Shown: in pieces, positions 45,072 to 53,104 of the stretch
How positions within the stretch are numbered: the first letter of the stretch is position 1
Layout: each line of letters begins with the position of its first letter
Source of the DNA: Mycobacterium sp. URHB0044
GTDB taxonomy: Bacteria; Actinomycetota; Actinomycetes; Mycobacteriales; Mycobacteriaceae
NCBI RefSeq assembly: GCF_000620625.1
Contig: NZ_JIAW01000002.1
Location: forward strand, 310,001-374,000
Length of the DNA stretch: 64,000 nt
Direction of reading: 5' to 3'
Program-made: the position numbers and the translations under genes
Notes under the pieces: generated by a model
Told to the model about the DNA's origin: nothing
The model's input: the letters and a program-made list of their open reading frames with translations, nothing else
The model's database searches: none

Positions 45072-45974
45072 AACGGATACACGACCCCGGTCAGATCCTG
45101 CGATACCTTCCAGAGCTTGCGGGCCACGACGACGTCGTGCGAGTTGGAGTTGGACTGGGTCACCATGGGGTACCCCCGTTGACCCATGAAGCCTGCCGGC
45201 CCGTAGTACTGTCCGCCACACGCGTCGGGGTCGGTAGCGGCGCGCAGTGTCGGTAGGGCGCCCATGGGCGCGCTCTGGAAGAGATACTTGGTCGCCAGAC
45301 TTTGCAACCACCGGAATCGCGACGGGGTATGACGGGTCAACTCGGTCCTGGCGGCGCCCGGATGTGCGGCAACAGCTACCGTGGTCTCATAGGAGGCAAG
45401 GCGACGGTCGAGCTCGTAGGTGAACAACAGGTTGGCCAGTTTGGATTGGCCATAGGCCTTGCCGGCCGAGTAGCGGGTCTCGAACTGTAAGTCATCGAAG
45501 TGGATTGCGGCCCCGTACTTGTGTCCGTTACTGCTCAAGGTCACCACCCGTGAGCCTGCCACCGGCAAGAGCCGGTCCAAGAGCAGACCGGTCAGCGCGA
45601 AGTGGCCCAGGTGGTTGGTGCCGAACTGCAATTCGAAGCCGTCGGCGGTGGCGCCCTTCGGAGGGAACATCAGGCCGGCATTGTTGATGAGCAAGTCGAT
45701 ACGCGCGTGGTCCGATCGTAGAGTGTCGGCCGCTGCTCGCACGGAACTCAGCGAGGCAAGATCCAACTCCTGCAGGGATACCGCGGCGCGCGGATCGGCG
45801 TCAATTATCCGTGCTCGGGCATCGGCACCCTTGACCAGATCCCGCACCGCCAGCACCACATGGGCTCCACGGGCGGCCAGCACGTTGGCGGTCTCCCATC
45901 CGATCCCGCTGTTGGCGCCGGTGATGATCGCGACGCGACCGCTCTGGTCCGGGACTTCCGTGGTGTCCCAACAT
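45068..45974 (-). CDS. SDR oxidoreductase with a damaged start
   Basis: A retinol-dehydrogenase-like SDR. The open frame includes RVAIITGANSGIGWETANVL (cofactor motif), NNAGLMFPP, TLSSNGH, and the catalytic YGQSK. This frame has no ATG, GTG or TTG before the cofactor motif. The only nearby ATG, at 45974, is out of frame by one base: it is followed by T and then in frame WDTTEVPDQSGR, which resembles the usual SDR beginning MTWTTADIPDQ. A small indel at codon 2, an AUC start, or a sequencing error would explain this. The stop overlaps the start of the alpha/beta hydrolase. Confidence 0.75.
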
Positions 45975-46029
45975 GTGTCGATCTCGATTTCCTCTCTCTT
46001 GGTGTTTCGAACGGGCTATGTCGCCATGA

Positions 46030-46400
46030 CCACGGCACGGCACGCCACCGAACTTCAGTGCAAGAGTTTTGGTCAACCCGATGACGCCGGACTTGGATGC
46101 GACGTAATGCGCCATGTAGGGCTGGCCACCGTGGGTGCTCGACGAGGAGATGTTCACGATCCGTCCCCAGCCACGGTTGATCATGTCCGGCAGTCGGCCT
46201 GGCAACAATGAAAGGTGCCGGTGAGGTTCACTGAGAGCAGTCGGTCCCATGTTGGCGCCGTGATCTTGAGGAAGGCTTCGTATCCCTCGAGGCCGGCGTT
46301 GTTGACCAACACGGCGATTGGACCGTAGTCGTCGTGGACCTCCGCAACATGCGTGTCGTCTTTCGGTTCGAGGGTACGGATCACGAAACACAGAAGTAAA
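46030..46400 (-). pseudogene. SDR remnant
   Basis: An incomplete SDR. One frame reads YGPIAVLVNNAGLEGYEAFL through LLSVNLTGTFHCCQ; a one-base loss near 46195 shifts it to the next frame, which reads DMINRGWGRIVNISSSSTHG, MAHYVASKSGVIGLTKTLAL and then loses homology near 46040. The N-terminal Rossmann motif and the C-terminus are missing. It directly precedes the SDR gene at 45068. Confidence 0.75.
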
Positions 46401-46418
46401 CGCAAACGTTCCGTTTTC
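46397..46418. promoter_or_regulatory. TetR-type operator, site A
   Basis: Imperfect palindrome AAACGCAAACGTTCCGTTT at 46398-46416. Its reverse complement, extended by three bases, matches the site at 47266 in 20 of 22 positions. Located upstream of the SDR remnant and 164 bp before the TetR gene at 46580. Confidence 0.65.
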
Positions 46419-46579
46419 GCAGTAGTACGCGTAAACTGCCTGCCTGTCAACATGTCGTCATCCCCAGCCCCGCCTGCGAGGCGGTCGTCGCCAATGCGAC
46501 CGAAGGTGAGGAGATCGATGGTCTTCGCGGTGGGCTGCGTGCCGCCATGGGGTTCGACCGTCTCTGGGGCACGAGGCCA

Positions 46580-47215
46580 ATGACCGCAGCGTCCCGTACG
46601 GGCAGGCCCACGCGGGCTGCAGCGAAGAAACTCGATGAGCGATTACGTCAGGCGGCAGTAGATACCTTCCTGCAGTACGGTTTCGACGGGGCCACCATGG
46701 AGGCGGTCGCACGGGCCGCCGGTATTTCCAAGAAGACGTTGTACACCCGCTACGCGGACAAGCACGCCTTGTTCGCCAGTGTTATTCCTTGGGCCCTGTC
46801 GCGTCTAGAACTGTCAGACGCCGACGATGAACACGCCGACGAGGATCTCGCAGCGTCGCTCATCTCCCTTGGGAGGGCGGCTATTTCGCGCGCAGTCGAC
46901 CCCGATCGCGCGAAGCTGTTGCGGATCGCCCTCGACGAATCCGATCGGTTCCCCGAATTCGGAGTCGCCGCGCACTCGCTGCTGTGGTCGGCGCAGCAGC
47001 GCGCCGTGATGGAGACGCTCGAACGCTTCAGGGAGCCGATGGGCCTCGAAATCGCCAATGTCGAGATAGCCGCGGAGCAGTTCATCGCCATGGTGGCGCT
47101 CGTGCCCGGCAGGATGGCCGACTTCGGCATCTTCCGCAGCCCAGAGGTCGAAGAGCAGCACCTCGAACATGCCGTCGCCCTCTTCGTGCGGGGCATACTT
47201 CCCCGCTGGCAGTGA
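46580..47215 (+). CDS. TetR-family regulator
   Basis: A 211-residue TetR regulator: HTH around FLQYGFDGATMEAVARAAGI then SKKTLYTRYADKHALF, followed by a helical ligand domain ending VEEQHLEHAVALFVRG. I prefer ATG 46580, which has ACGAGG just upstream, over ATG 46547. It lies between two near-identical palindromes, at 46397 and 47266, which are its likely operators. Confidence 0.87.
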   Translation: MTAASRTGRPTRAAAKKLDERLRQAAVDTFLQYGFDGATMEAVARAAGISKKTLYTRYADKHALFASVIPWALSRLELSDADDEHADEDLAASLISLGRAAISRAVDPDRAKLLRIALDESDRFPEFGVAAHSLLWSAQQRAVMETLERFREPMGLEIANVEIAAEQFIAMVALVPGRMADFGIFRSPEVEEQHLEHAVALFVRGILPRWQ

Positions 47216-47265
47216 CCACTTCTCCGCTCGAACCGACCGTCTCTTCCGCGCTACGCCGGTCCGAA

Positions 47266-47287
47266 AAACGTAACGGTTGCGTTTACA
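47266..47287. promoter_or_regulatory. TetR-type operator, site B
   Basis: AAACGTAACGGTTGCGTTT at 47266-47284, an imperfect palindrome nearly identical to site A in reverse orientation. It lies 373 bp before the dioxygenase operon, just upstream of the aldehyde-dehydrogenase remnant, so the remnant was probably the original first gene of the regulated unit. Confidence 0.65.
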
Positions 47288-47352
47288 TAGTGGATTGAAC
47301 GCGATACTCTCCTCTCGTACGGCGAGAACATCGTTTCCAGAACGGCCTGAGG

Positions 47353-47611
47353 GTGTTCTCGAAGCGACGGACCTCGCGGCGAGCGTTCGGCGTGGTTCTT
47401 GCCCTCACTTCAACGGTTGCAACGACTTCGGGCGCGAATGTCCGCATCAACGCTTCAGGAGGCGACGTGCCGCCCTATCCCTCACGCGAAGCCAAGCAGG
47501 CTGCCCGACAGTACATTCGGCGGCTACAAGCAGGCGGGCATCGGCCGTGAAATGGGTTTGGACGGGCTGCGCGAATTCCAGGAGAGCAAGAGCTTCGCGA
47601 CCGTCGTCTGA
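47353..47611 (+). pseudogene. aldehyde dehydrogenase C-terminal remnant
   Basis: Two frames together give the end of an aldehyde dehydrogenase: GANVRINASGGDVPPYP in one, then FGGYKQAGIGREMGLDGLREF in the next, ending at a stop at 47611. The catalytic and most of the cofactor domain are absent. The piece lies between operator site B and the dioxygenase gene. Confidence 0.75.
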
Positions 47612-47659
47612 CGCCACGACAGCATCGTCCACGAAACACCTCACGTCGAAGGAAACGCC

Positions 47660-48466
47660 ATGATCGAAACCGTCGCAATCACCCCGGGGCTGGGTGCTCA
47701 AGTGCTCGGGGTGGAGGACCTGCTCGAACCCACCCTAGTCAGCCGTTGTCTGGAGGCGCTGAAATGGCGTGGCGTGCTTCTCATTCGCGGCTTGAACCTC
47801 GATGACGACGGTCAGCTCGCCTTCAGTCGCCAATTGGGTCCGGTGCTGGCTCCGGGCGGTAAGGAGATCTTCACCGTCACCCTCGACAAGTCGAAGAATC
47901 CCGCCGCGGAGTATCTCAAGGGCACCTTCCACTGGCATATCGACGACACCACCAACGACGTGCCGGCCAAGGCGACCATGCTGACCGCCCGCCAAGTCGC
48001 CATGGTGGGTGGGGGAACCGAATTCGCGAACACCTATGCCGCCTACGAGAACCTTCCCGAGCACGAACGCAAGCGTTGCGACGGTCTGCGGGTGGTGCAC
48101 AGCTTCGAAGCCGCCCAGCGGCTGGTCAACCCTGACCCGACGGACAAGGAGTTGCGCGCGTTGCGCTCGGTGCCCACCCATGAGACCTCGCTGGTGTGGC
48201 CCCGCCGTGACGGCCGACGCTCCCTGGCCATCGGGGCAACCGCCGATCGGATCGTCGGTATGAACGCCCAGGAGGGCCGCGTCCTCCTCGACGAACTGCT
48301 CGCCTGGGCCACCCAGGAGCGATTCTGCTACGCCCACCAGTGGCAGGTCGGTGACGTCGTCATCTGGGACAACACCGGCATGCTTCATCGGGCGCTGCCC
48401 TACGAAGCGTCCTCGGAGCGAACCATGCAGCGCACCACCATCGCCGGTGACGAGCCCTGGGCATGA
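47660..48466 (+). CDS. TauD/TfdA-type Fe(II)/2-oxoglutarate dioxygenase
   Basis: A 268-residue dioxygenase. The 2-His-1-Asp iron site is H93-x-D95 in WHIDD and H243 in GMLHRALPYE; R258 (in RTMQRTT) should bind 2-oxoglutarate. Proteins of this family oxidise taurine, aryloxyacids and other small acids. The substrate is unknown. The stop overlaps the next start (ATGA), so it leads a three-gene operon. Confidence 0.9.
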   Translation: MIETVAITPGLGAQVLGVEDLLEPTLVSRCLEALKWRGVLLIRGLNLDDDGQLAFSRQLGPVLAPGGKEIFTVTLDKSKNPAAEYLKGTFHWHIDDTTNDVPAKATMLTARQVAMVGGGTEFANTYAAYENLPEHERKRCDGLRVVHSFEAAQRLVNPDPTDKELRALRSVPTHETSLVWPRRDGRRSLAIGATADRIVGMNAQEGRVLLDELLAWATQERFCYAHQWQVGDVVIWDNTGMLHRALPYEASSERTMQRTTIAGDEPWA

Positions 48467-48855
48467 CCGATCGCGACACCTATGACCAGGGCCTGCAGAT
48501 CCGCAGAGCTGTCGTCGGTGAGGCCTATGTCGACAAGGCGCTGGCCGCAGCCGACGACTTCAGCGGCCCGCTGCAAGACCTTGTGACCGAGTACTGCTGG
48601 GGTGCGGTGTGGGGTCGTGAGGAGCTGCCGCTGAAGACGCGCAGCATGCTCAATCTGGCCATGCTTCCAATCCTCAACCGACCCAACGAGTTGCGTACCC
48701 ACATCAAGGGCGCGCTGACGAACGGCGTCACCCGTGCTGAAATTCGGGAGGTCTTTCTGCAGGTGGCGATCTACGCAGGCGTGCCCGCCGCCGTCGACAG
48801 CTTCCGCATCGCCGGCGAGGTCTTCGCAGACCTCGACGCGAGTGCCGAGAACTAG
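48463..48855 (+). CDS. carboxymuconolactone-decarboxylase-family protein
   Basis: A 130-residue helical protein of the CMD/AhpD-like superfamily: VTEYCWGAVWGREELPLKTR, LNLAMLPILNRPNELRTHIK and NGVTRAEIREVFLQVAIYAG match gamma-carboxymuconolactone decarboxylase. The Cys-x-x-Cys of AhpD is absent, so a decarboxylase or isomerase role is more likely than peroxidase activity. Second gene of the dioxygenase operon. Confidence 0.88.
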   Translation: MTDRDTYDQGLQIRRAVVGEAYVDKALAAADDFSGPLQDLVTEYCWGAVWGREELPLKTRSMLNLAMLPILNRPNELRTHIKGALTNGVTRAEIREVFLQVAIYAGVPAAVDSFRIAGEVFADLDASAEN

Positions 48856-48864
48856 GAGATCATC

Positions 48865-49755
48865 GTGGACATTGGATTCATCGGGTTGGGCCACATGGGC
48901 TTTCCGATGGCGCAACGCCTCGTGGAAGGGGGCCACAACGTCGTGGCCTTCGACGCCCGCCCGGAGGTGATCGGTCAGTTGGTGTCCCTTGGCGCGCAGG
49001 CCGCGTCCTCACCCCACGATGTTGCCGACCGGGCTGACACCGTCCTGGCCAGCCTGCCTTCGCTACAGGCATCCCTGGACGTGGCAACCGGCGCGGACGG
49101 AGTCATCCACGGTTCACGGGTGAAGAGGTTCATCGATCTGTCGACTGTGGGAGCGCGAATGGCGGCGCGCATCGCCGGCGCGCTGGCCGAGCGGGGAATC
49201 ACTCAGATCGATAGTCCGGTCAGTGGCGGGGTCACCGGCGCCCGCGACGGCACGTTGGCCATGATGGTCTCGGGCCCCAGTGCCGAGGTGGAGTCGGCGC
49301 GTTCCGTGCTGGAGATTCTGGGCCGGGTATTCGTCGTCGGCGAACAGGCCGGATCGGCGCAGACGATGAAGCTGGCCAACAACTTACTGGCAGCGGCCAC
49401 CTTGGCGGCGACCTCGGAGGCGGTGGTGATGGGTGTCAAGGCGGGTCTGGATCCTGCAGTGATGATCGAGGTGTTCAACGCCGGTTCGGGCGCCACGCAT
49501 GCCAGTCGCGACAAGTTTCCGCGGGCCATCCTGCCGCGAAGCTTCGACTACGGCTTCGCCACCGGACTGATGGTCAAAGACGTTCGCCTGTGCTTGGAGG
49601 AGGCCAAGGCCGCAGGACTGTCACTGGAGATCGCCGAGGCCGTCGAGCGACTCTGGGAGGTGGTGCTCCGCGAGACCGGTGCCGACTCCGATTTCACCTC
49701 GGTGATCAAGCCAATCGAAGAAGCAGCGGGTGTGACAGTCGGAGGACGTCGATGA
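48865..49755 (+). CDS. 3-hydroxyisobutyrate-dehydrogenase-family protein
   Basis: A 296-residue beta-hydroxyacid dehydrogenase. Rossmann motif GFIGLGHMGFPMAQRL starts at residue 4, the substrate motif DSPVSGGVTGARDGTL follows near 115, and the catalytic lysine is in AQTMKLANNLL. It probably reduces or oxidises a small hydroxyacid/semialdehyde generated in the pathway. GTG 48865 follows AGGAG. Third gene of the operon. Confidence 0.9.
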   Translation: MDIGFIGLGHMGFPMAQRLVEGGHNVVAFDARPEVIGQLVSLGAQAASSPHDVADRADTVLASLPSLQASLDVATGADGVIHGSRVKRFIDLSTVGARMAARIAGALAERGITQIDSPVSGGVTGARDGTLAMMVSGPSAEVESARSVLEILGRVFVVGEQAGSAQTMKLANNLLAAATLAATSEAVVMGVKAGLDPAVMIEVFNAGSGATHASRDKFPRAILPRSFDYGFATGLMVKDVRLCLEEAKAAGLSLEIAEAVERLWEVVLRETGADSDFTSVIKPIEEAAGVTVGGRR

Positions 49756-49901
49756 CACCCGTACGCGTAGCGCCCTTGCCCGCAGAACATGGGATGACGA
49801 CGTGCGTGGCGGCCTGTCTCCGATGCTTCCCGCTGATCGGCGCAACCCCGAGGGCCCCCGCCTTGTCGACGTTGGCGCGCCATCCCGACTTGGACGCGTG
49901 A
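49752..49901 (+). pseudogene. carboxymuconolactone-decarboxylase-family remnant
   Basis: ATG 49752 overlaps the previous stop. MTPVRVAPLPAEH is in one frame, DDDVRGGLSPMLPADRRNPE in the next, and ALSTLARHPDL back in the first, ending at a stop at 49901. Assembled, this is the N-terminal quarter of a larger CMD-family protein. At least two frameshifts and loss of the rest make it a dead gene, originally the fourth member of the operon. Confidence 0.75.
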
Positions 49902-50272
49902 CGTCCCTTCGCAAGGTCTATGGCGAACTCCTCGCTCGCGGAATGACTACATCGAATCCAGCTGCCTCAGTGGTGATTCGGCGTGTGCGGGAGGAACAAA
50001 CACCGAATCTAGAGGCCAGCATTGGGTGCACAGAATCGGGCAGATCCGCCCCGGCGCATCGACGGTTACCGCGCTCACCGCGGCGATCGTGACGGTGATG
50101 GACACAGCTACGGCGACCAAGTACTTGACCCGATGATTCGGCCGAGACGCGTCCGGATCGGACCCCGTCGTGCTCACGGAGCGATGGTTCCACTTGGCAG
50201 TGACCTGGATACGCATCGAGCCCGCCACTGTCTGGACAACCCGCCGGCGCGATTACCGCGGGTACTGGGACG
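49902..50272. other. region without a convincing gene
   Basis: Between two remnants. A minus-strand frame of 93 codons (49947-50228) has a hydrophobic stretch VKYLVAVAVSITVTIAAVSA that could be a signal or membrane segment, but there is no ribosome binding site and no family. Probably debris. Confidence 0.4.
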
Positions 50273-50761
50273 TCAGGAGACGTCAAGTACCGCCTTGCCC
50301 TGCACGCGACGGCCCAGGAGCGCTTCGGCAGCCGCCGTCACGTTGTCCCACGAGTCACGCAGGCCGATCTGCGGATCCAACTGACCGGCGGCCAGCAACT
50401 CGACCAGATAGTCCAGGTCCGCACTGAAGGGCGCGCGAACTATGAAGGGGTCCAAGCGCTTCCGTGCCCCGCGGTTGCGTTCCAACCAGCCCACCACCAT
50501 CGACTTCGAACCGCCGTCCCCGACCAGGCCGTGCGCACCGGCCCGCGCGGCGAGTTGCACGGTGAACCGGCCGACCCCTCCCGATGCTCCGGTGATGAGG
50601 ACCCGCCGGCCCACCACGGGACCCAACGCTCCGAGTGCTTGCAGCGCCGTGACTCCGGCGACGGGAAGCGCGACGGCGTCGGCGAACTCCACCGCGTCCG
50701 GCAGGACCGCAACGGGCCAGGGCTCAAGGCGGGGAAGCTCGCTGTGGGCGCTTCTCGTCAC
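50273..50761 (-). pseudogene. truncated MDR-type zinc/quinone oxidoreductase
   Basis: A 162-residue fragment of a medium-chain dehydrogenase. It retains LPVAGVTALQALGALG and the cofactor motif RVLITGASGGVGRFTVQLAA, then jumps directly to the C-terminal part SMVVGWLERN to GRRVQGKAVLDV. The N-terminal catalytic domain (about 120 residues) and about 40 residues after the cofactor motif are missing. Frame is preserved, so a short product could still be made, starting where the ECF gene ends. Confidence 0.75.
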
Positions 50762-51324
50762 GTCGGCCCATCCATCGGAACGACGTGGGCGAGGGAGATG
50801 CGTAACCGCTTGCGGCCGCGCGAAACTCGCGACATCACGGTTCCCAACGGAACGCCGGTCATCCTCGCAGTGTCGGCATAGCTGTATCCCGCGACGACGG
50901 TGTAGTAGAGCGCCTCACGAACGCCGATCGGCAAGGTGCCCATGGCGGCGCGCACGTCGCTGTGTGCAAACGCGCCCAGCGCCTCGGCCTCCGCCGAGCG
51001 CTCGGTCCCCGGCGCGTATGCCGTCACGTGACCCCACTCGATGTCGTCGGTGAGCACCTCGCCCGGGCGGCATTGCCTCATCCGGAAATTGCTGTACCAC
51101 CGGTTCTGAAGGATGCGGAAGATCCATGCACGAAAGTTCGTCCCCGGCTCGAAACCGTGAAAACCCGAGTAGGCGTGCAGCATCGCGTCCTGTAGCAGTT
51201 CCTCGGCGTCCGCGTGATTCTGAGTCAGACGCCGCGCGCGACGGGCCAACGCATCCATTAGGGGTTCGGCTTCCCGGGCGAAACGACCCGCCAAGTCGCT
51301 ACCGGTCTCGACGCTCGTGGTCAT
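50758..51324 (-). CDS. ECF RNA polymerase sigma factor
   Basis: A 188-residue ECF sigma factor. Region 2 is in AEELLQDAMLHAYSGFHGFE and FRAWIFRILQNRWYSNFR; region 4 is ALYYTVVAGYSYADTARMTG then VPLGTVMSRVSRGRKRLR. The layout resembles SigE/SigH-type factors. No anti-sigma gene is adjacent. Its ATG overlaps the stop of the NmrA-like gene by four bases (ATGA). Confidence 0.9.
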   Translation of the reverse strand: MTTSVETGSDLAGRFAREAEPLMDALARRARRLTQNHADAEELLQDAMLHAYSGFHGFEPGTNFRAWIFRILQNRWYSNFRMRQCRPGEVLTDDIEWGHVTAYAPGTERSAEAEALGAFAHSDVRAAMGTLPIGVREALYYTVVAGYSYADTARMTGVPLGTVMSRVSRGRKRLRISLAHVVPMDGPT

Positions 51325-52070
51325 GTCAGCAGCCCATGGCGGGACAGGTCGCGGGCGAGCCAGTCGGCGAAGTCGGTGGGGTACACCGCGGCGTCAACGC
51401 TGGGAAGCAACACGTCGTCATCCAGTCTGGCGCCGAGGTAGCGTGCCTGCGGTTCTGAGAGGACACAACGGGTGTCGTTGTGCGCCCGCAGATTTGCGCG
51501 GATCATGTCGTCGAGGCAGTATCGGCGCGGGCCCGCGGCCTCGCGGACGCCGCCGACGGGAAGGTCGAGCGCTGCCGTCGCCACGGCAGATGCCAGATCG
51601 TCGGCAGCGATGGGTTGGATGAGCGCCGGCGAGATCCGAACGGCGTCTCCGTCGGTCGCCGAGTCCGCGATGCGACCGAGCGACTCGAAGCACTGCGTCC
51701 CGCGCAGGATCGTGAAGGGCACCCCGGAGTCCGCGATGACCCGCTCTCGCATGGCCTTCGCGCGGAAGTAGCTGCTGGCGAGCAGCCGGCCCGTTCCCAC
51801 CGCCGACAGCGCGACCAGGTGCATCACCCCGGTCTGCCTGACAGCGCTGACCAGATCGGTCGTGGCGACGGACAGGAAGTCCCACGCCATGCGCCCGTCG
51901 TAGGAAGGCGGATCGGTCACGTCGACCACGACCCGCGCCCCGACGCACGTCTCCGCCAGTACGTCACCGCTGCGCGGGTGCACGGTGGCGACGTGATGGC
52001 CGCCCTCGATCAACGCCGACGCGACGGCGCGCGCGATCAGCTCGTCCTGCCCGACGACTACGACTTTCAT
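51321..52070 (-). CDS. NmrA-like NAD(P)-binding protein
   Basis: A 249-residue atypical SDR. MKVVVVGQDELIARAVASAL is the Rossmann start, with the last Gly of the GxxGxxG motif replaced; MHLVALSAVGTGRLLASSYF and VPFTILRGTQCFESLG follow the NmrA/HSCARG pattern. Such proteins often sense NADP(H) redox state. ATG 52070 follows GGGAGG. Coupled to the ECF sigma factor, it could act as its redox-sensing partner; that is speculation. Confidence 0.83.
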   Translation of the reverse strand: MKVVVVGQDELIARAVASALIEGGHHVATVHPRSGDVLAETCVGARVVVDVTDPPSYDGRMAWDFLSVATTDLVSAVRQTGVMHLVALSAVGTGRLLASSYFRAKAMRERVIADSGVPFTILRGTQCFESLGRIADSATDGDAVRISPALIQPIAADDLASAVATAALDLPVGGVREAAGPRRYCLDDMIRANLRAHNDTRCVLSEPQARYLGARLDDDVLLPSVDAAVYPTDFADWLARDLSRHGLLT

Positions 52071-52252
52071 TTGGACCTCCCGGTTGGCTGAGGGCTCCAA
52101 CCTTCGGGTAGCAACGGTCGGCTCGTACCCGGGAAACACCCTGGCCGCGGACCTCGTGGCTGAGGCCAGGGTGTTCTACGGGGGCGAGCGCGCACGACGC
52201 CGCGTGATGATGGTCGCGGGCAGTCAGTTCCCCGCAACCCAAGGAGACACCC

Positions 52253-53104
52253 GTGATTCGCACGGACAACTCAAGGCAGGTGATCCTCACGCGCCGGTCG
52301 CCGGCCTACGTGCGGGTCACCTTCGACCACCCCCCGCTCAACGTCTTCGGACCCGAGACCATCCCGCAGTTGAACGACGTCATCACAACCCTGGAAGAGG
52401 ATCCGGACGTCAAGGTCGTCGTCTTCGACAGCGCCGTCGACGGCTTCTTCCTCACGCACTACGACTTGGTCGCCACGACCGAGGAGGTTCCTCCCGGACC
52501 CACGGGCCTGCAACCGCTTCCCGACATGCTGGTCCGACTGAGCCGGGCGCCGGTTGTTTCGATCGCCTCGATCCGCGGGCGCGCCACCGGCGTGGGCAGT
52601 GAGCTCGCCCTGGCCAGCGACATGCGCTTCGCCAGCCGCGAGAAGGCGGTCTTCTCGCAATGGGAGGTCGGTGCGGGGCTGGTGCCGGGCGGAGGCCCGA
52701 TGGCTCGACTGCCTCGGCTCGTGGGACGGGGACGCGCCCTCGAAGTCCTGCTCGGCGCGGACGACCTCACCGGTGACCTCGCGGAGTTGTACGGCTACGT
52801 CAACCGCTCGTTGCCCGACGCCGAGCTGGACGACTTCGTCGACGCGCTCGCCCGCAGGATCTCGTCGTTCGACAAGGAGGCCATCGCCGAGACCAAGCGC
52901 CTCGTCGATGTCAACAGCCTGCCGCCCGACTCCGAGATCGCGCCGGAGTGGGACGCCTTCCTCGCCGCCCTCGGACGCCCTGCGGCTCAACTGCGGATCA
53001 AGACGCTCCTCGAGCGCGGACTACAGCAACCGGGCGACGTCGAGACCCGGCTCGGACACCACGTTGGCCTGTTGGGCGACCTCACCGAAAGTATGAGCAG
53101 ATGA
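52253..53104 (+). CDS. crotonase-family (enoyl-CoA hydratase/isomerase) protein
   Basis: A 283-residue crotonase. The oxyanion-hole segments are DGFFLTHYDL and IRGRATGVGSELALASDMRF. The usual second catalytic glutamate position reads QWEVGAGLVPGGG. There is a long C-terminal helix region. GTG 52253 follows AAGGAGAC. First gene of the plus-strand cluster; its stop overlaps the aldo/keto reductase start. Confidence 0.87.
   Translation: MIRTDNSRQVILTRRSPAYVRVTFDHPPLNVFGPETIPQLNDVITTLEEDPDVKVVVFDSAVDGFFLTHYDLVATTEEVPPGPTGLQPLPDMLVRLSRAPVVSIASIRGRATGVGSELALASDMRFASREKAVFSQWEVGAGLVPGGGPMARLPRLVGRGRALEVLLGADDLTGDLAELYGYVNRSLPDAELDDFVDALARRISSFDKEAIAETKRLVDVNSLPPDSEIAPEWDAFLAALGRPAAQLRIKTLLERGLQQPGDVETRLGHHVGLLGDLTESMSR

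Noticed and set aside
49947..50228. A possible small exported protein on the minus strand
   Set aside because: There is a hydrophobic stretch but no start signal and no recognisable family; it sits in gene debris.
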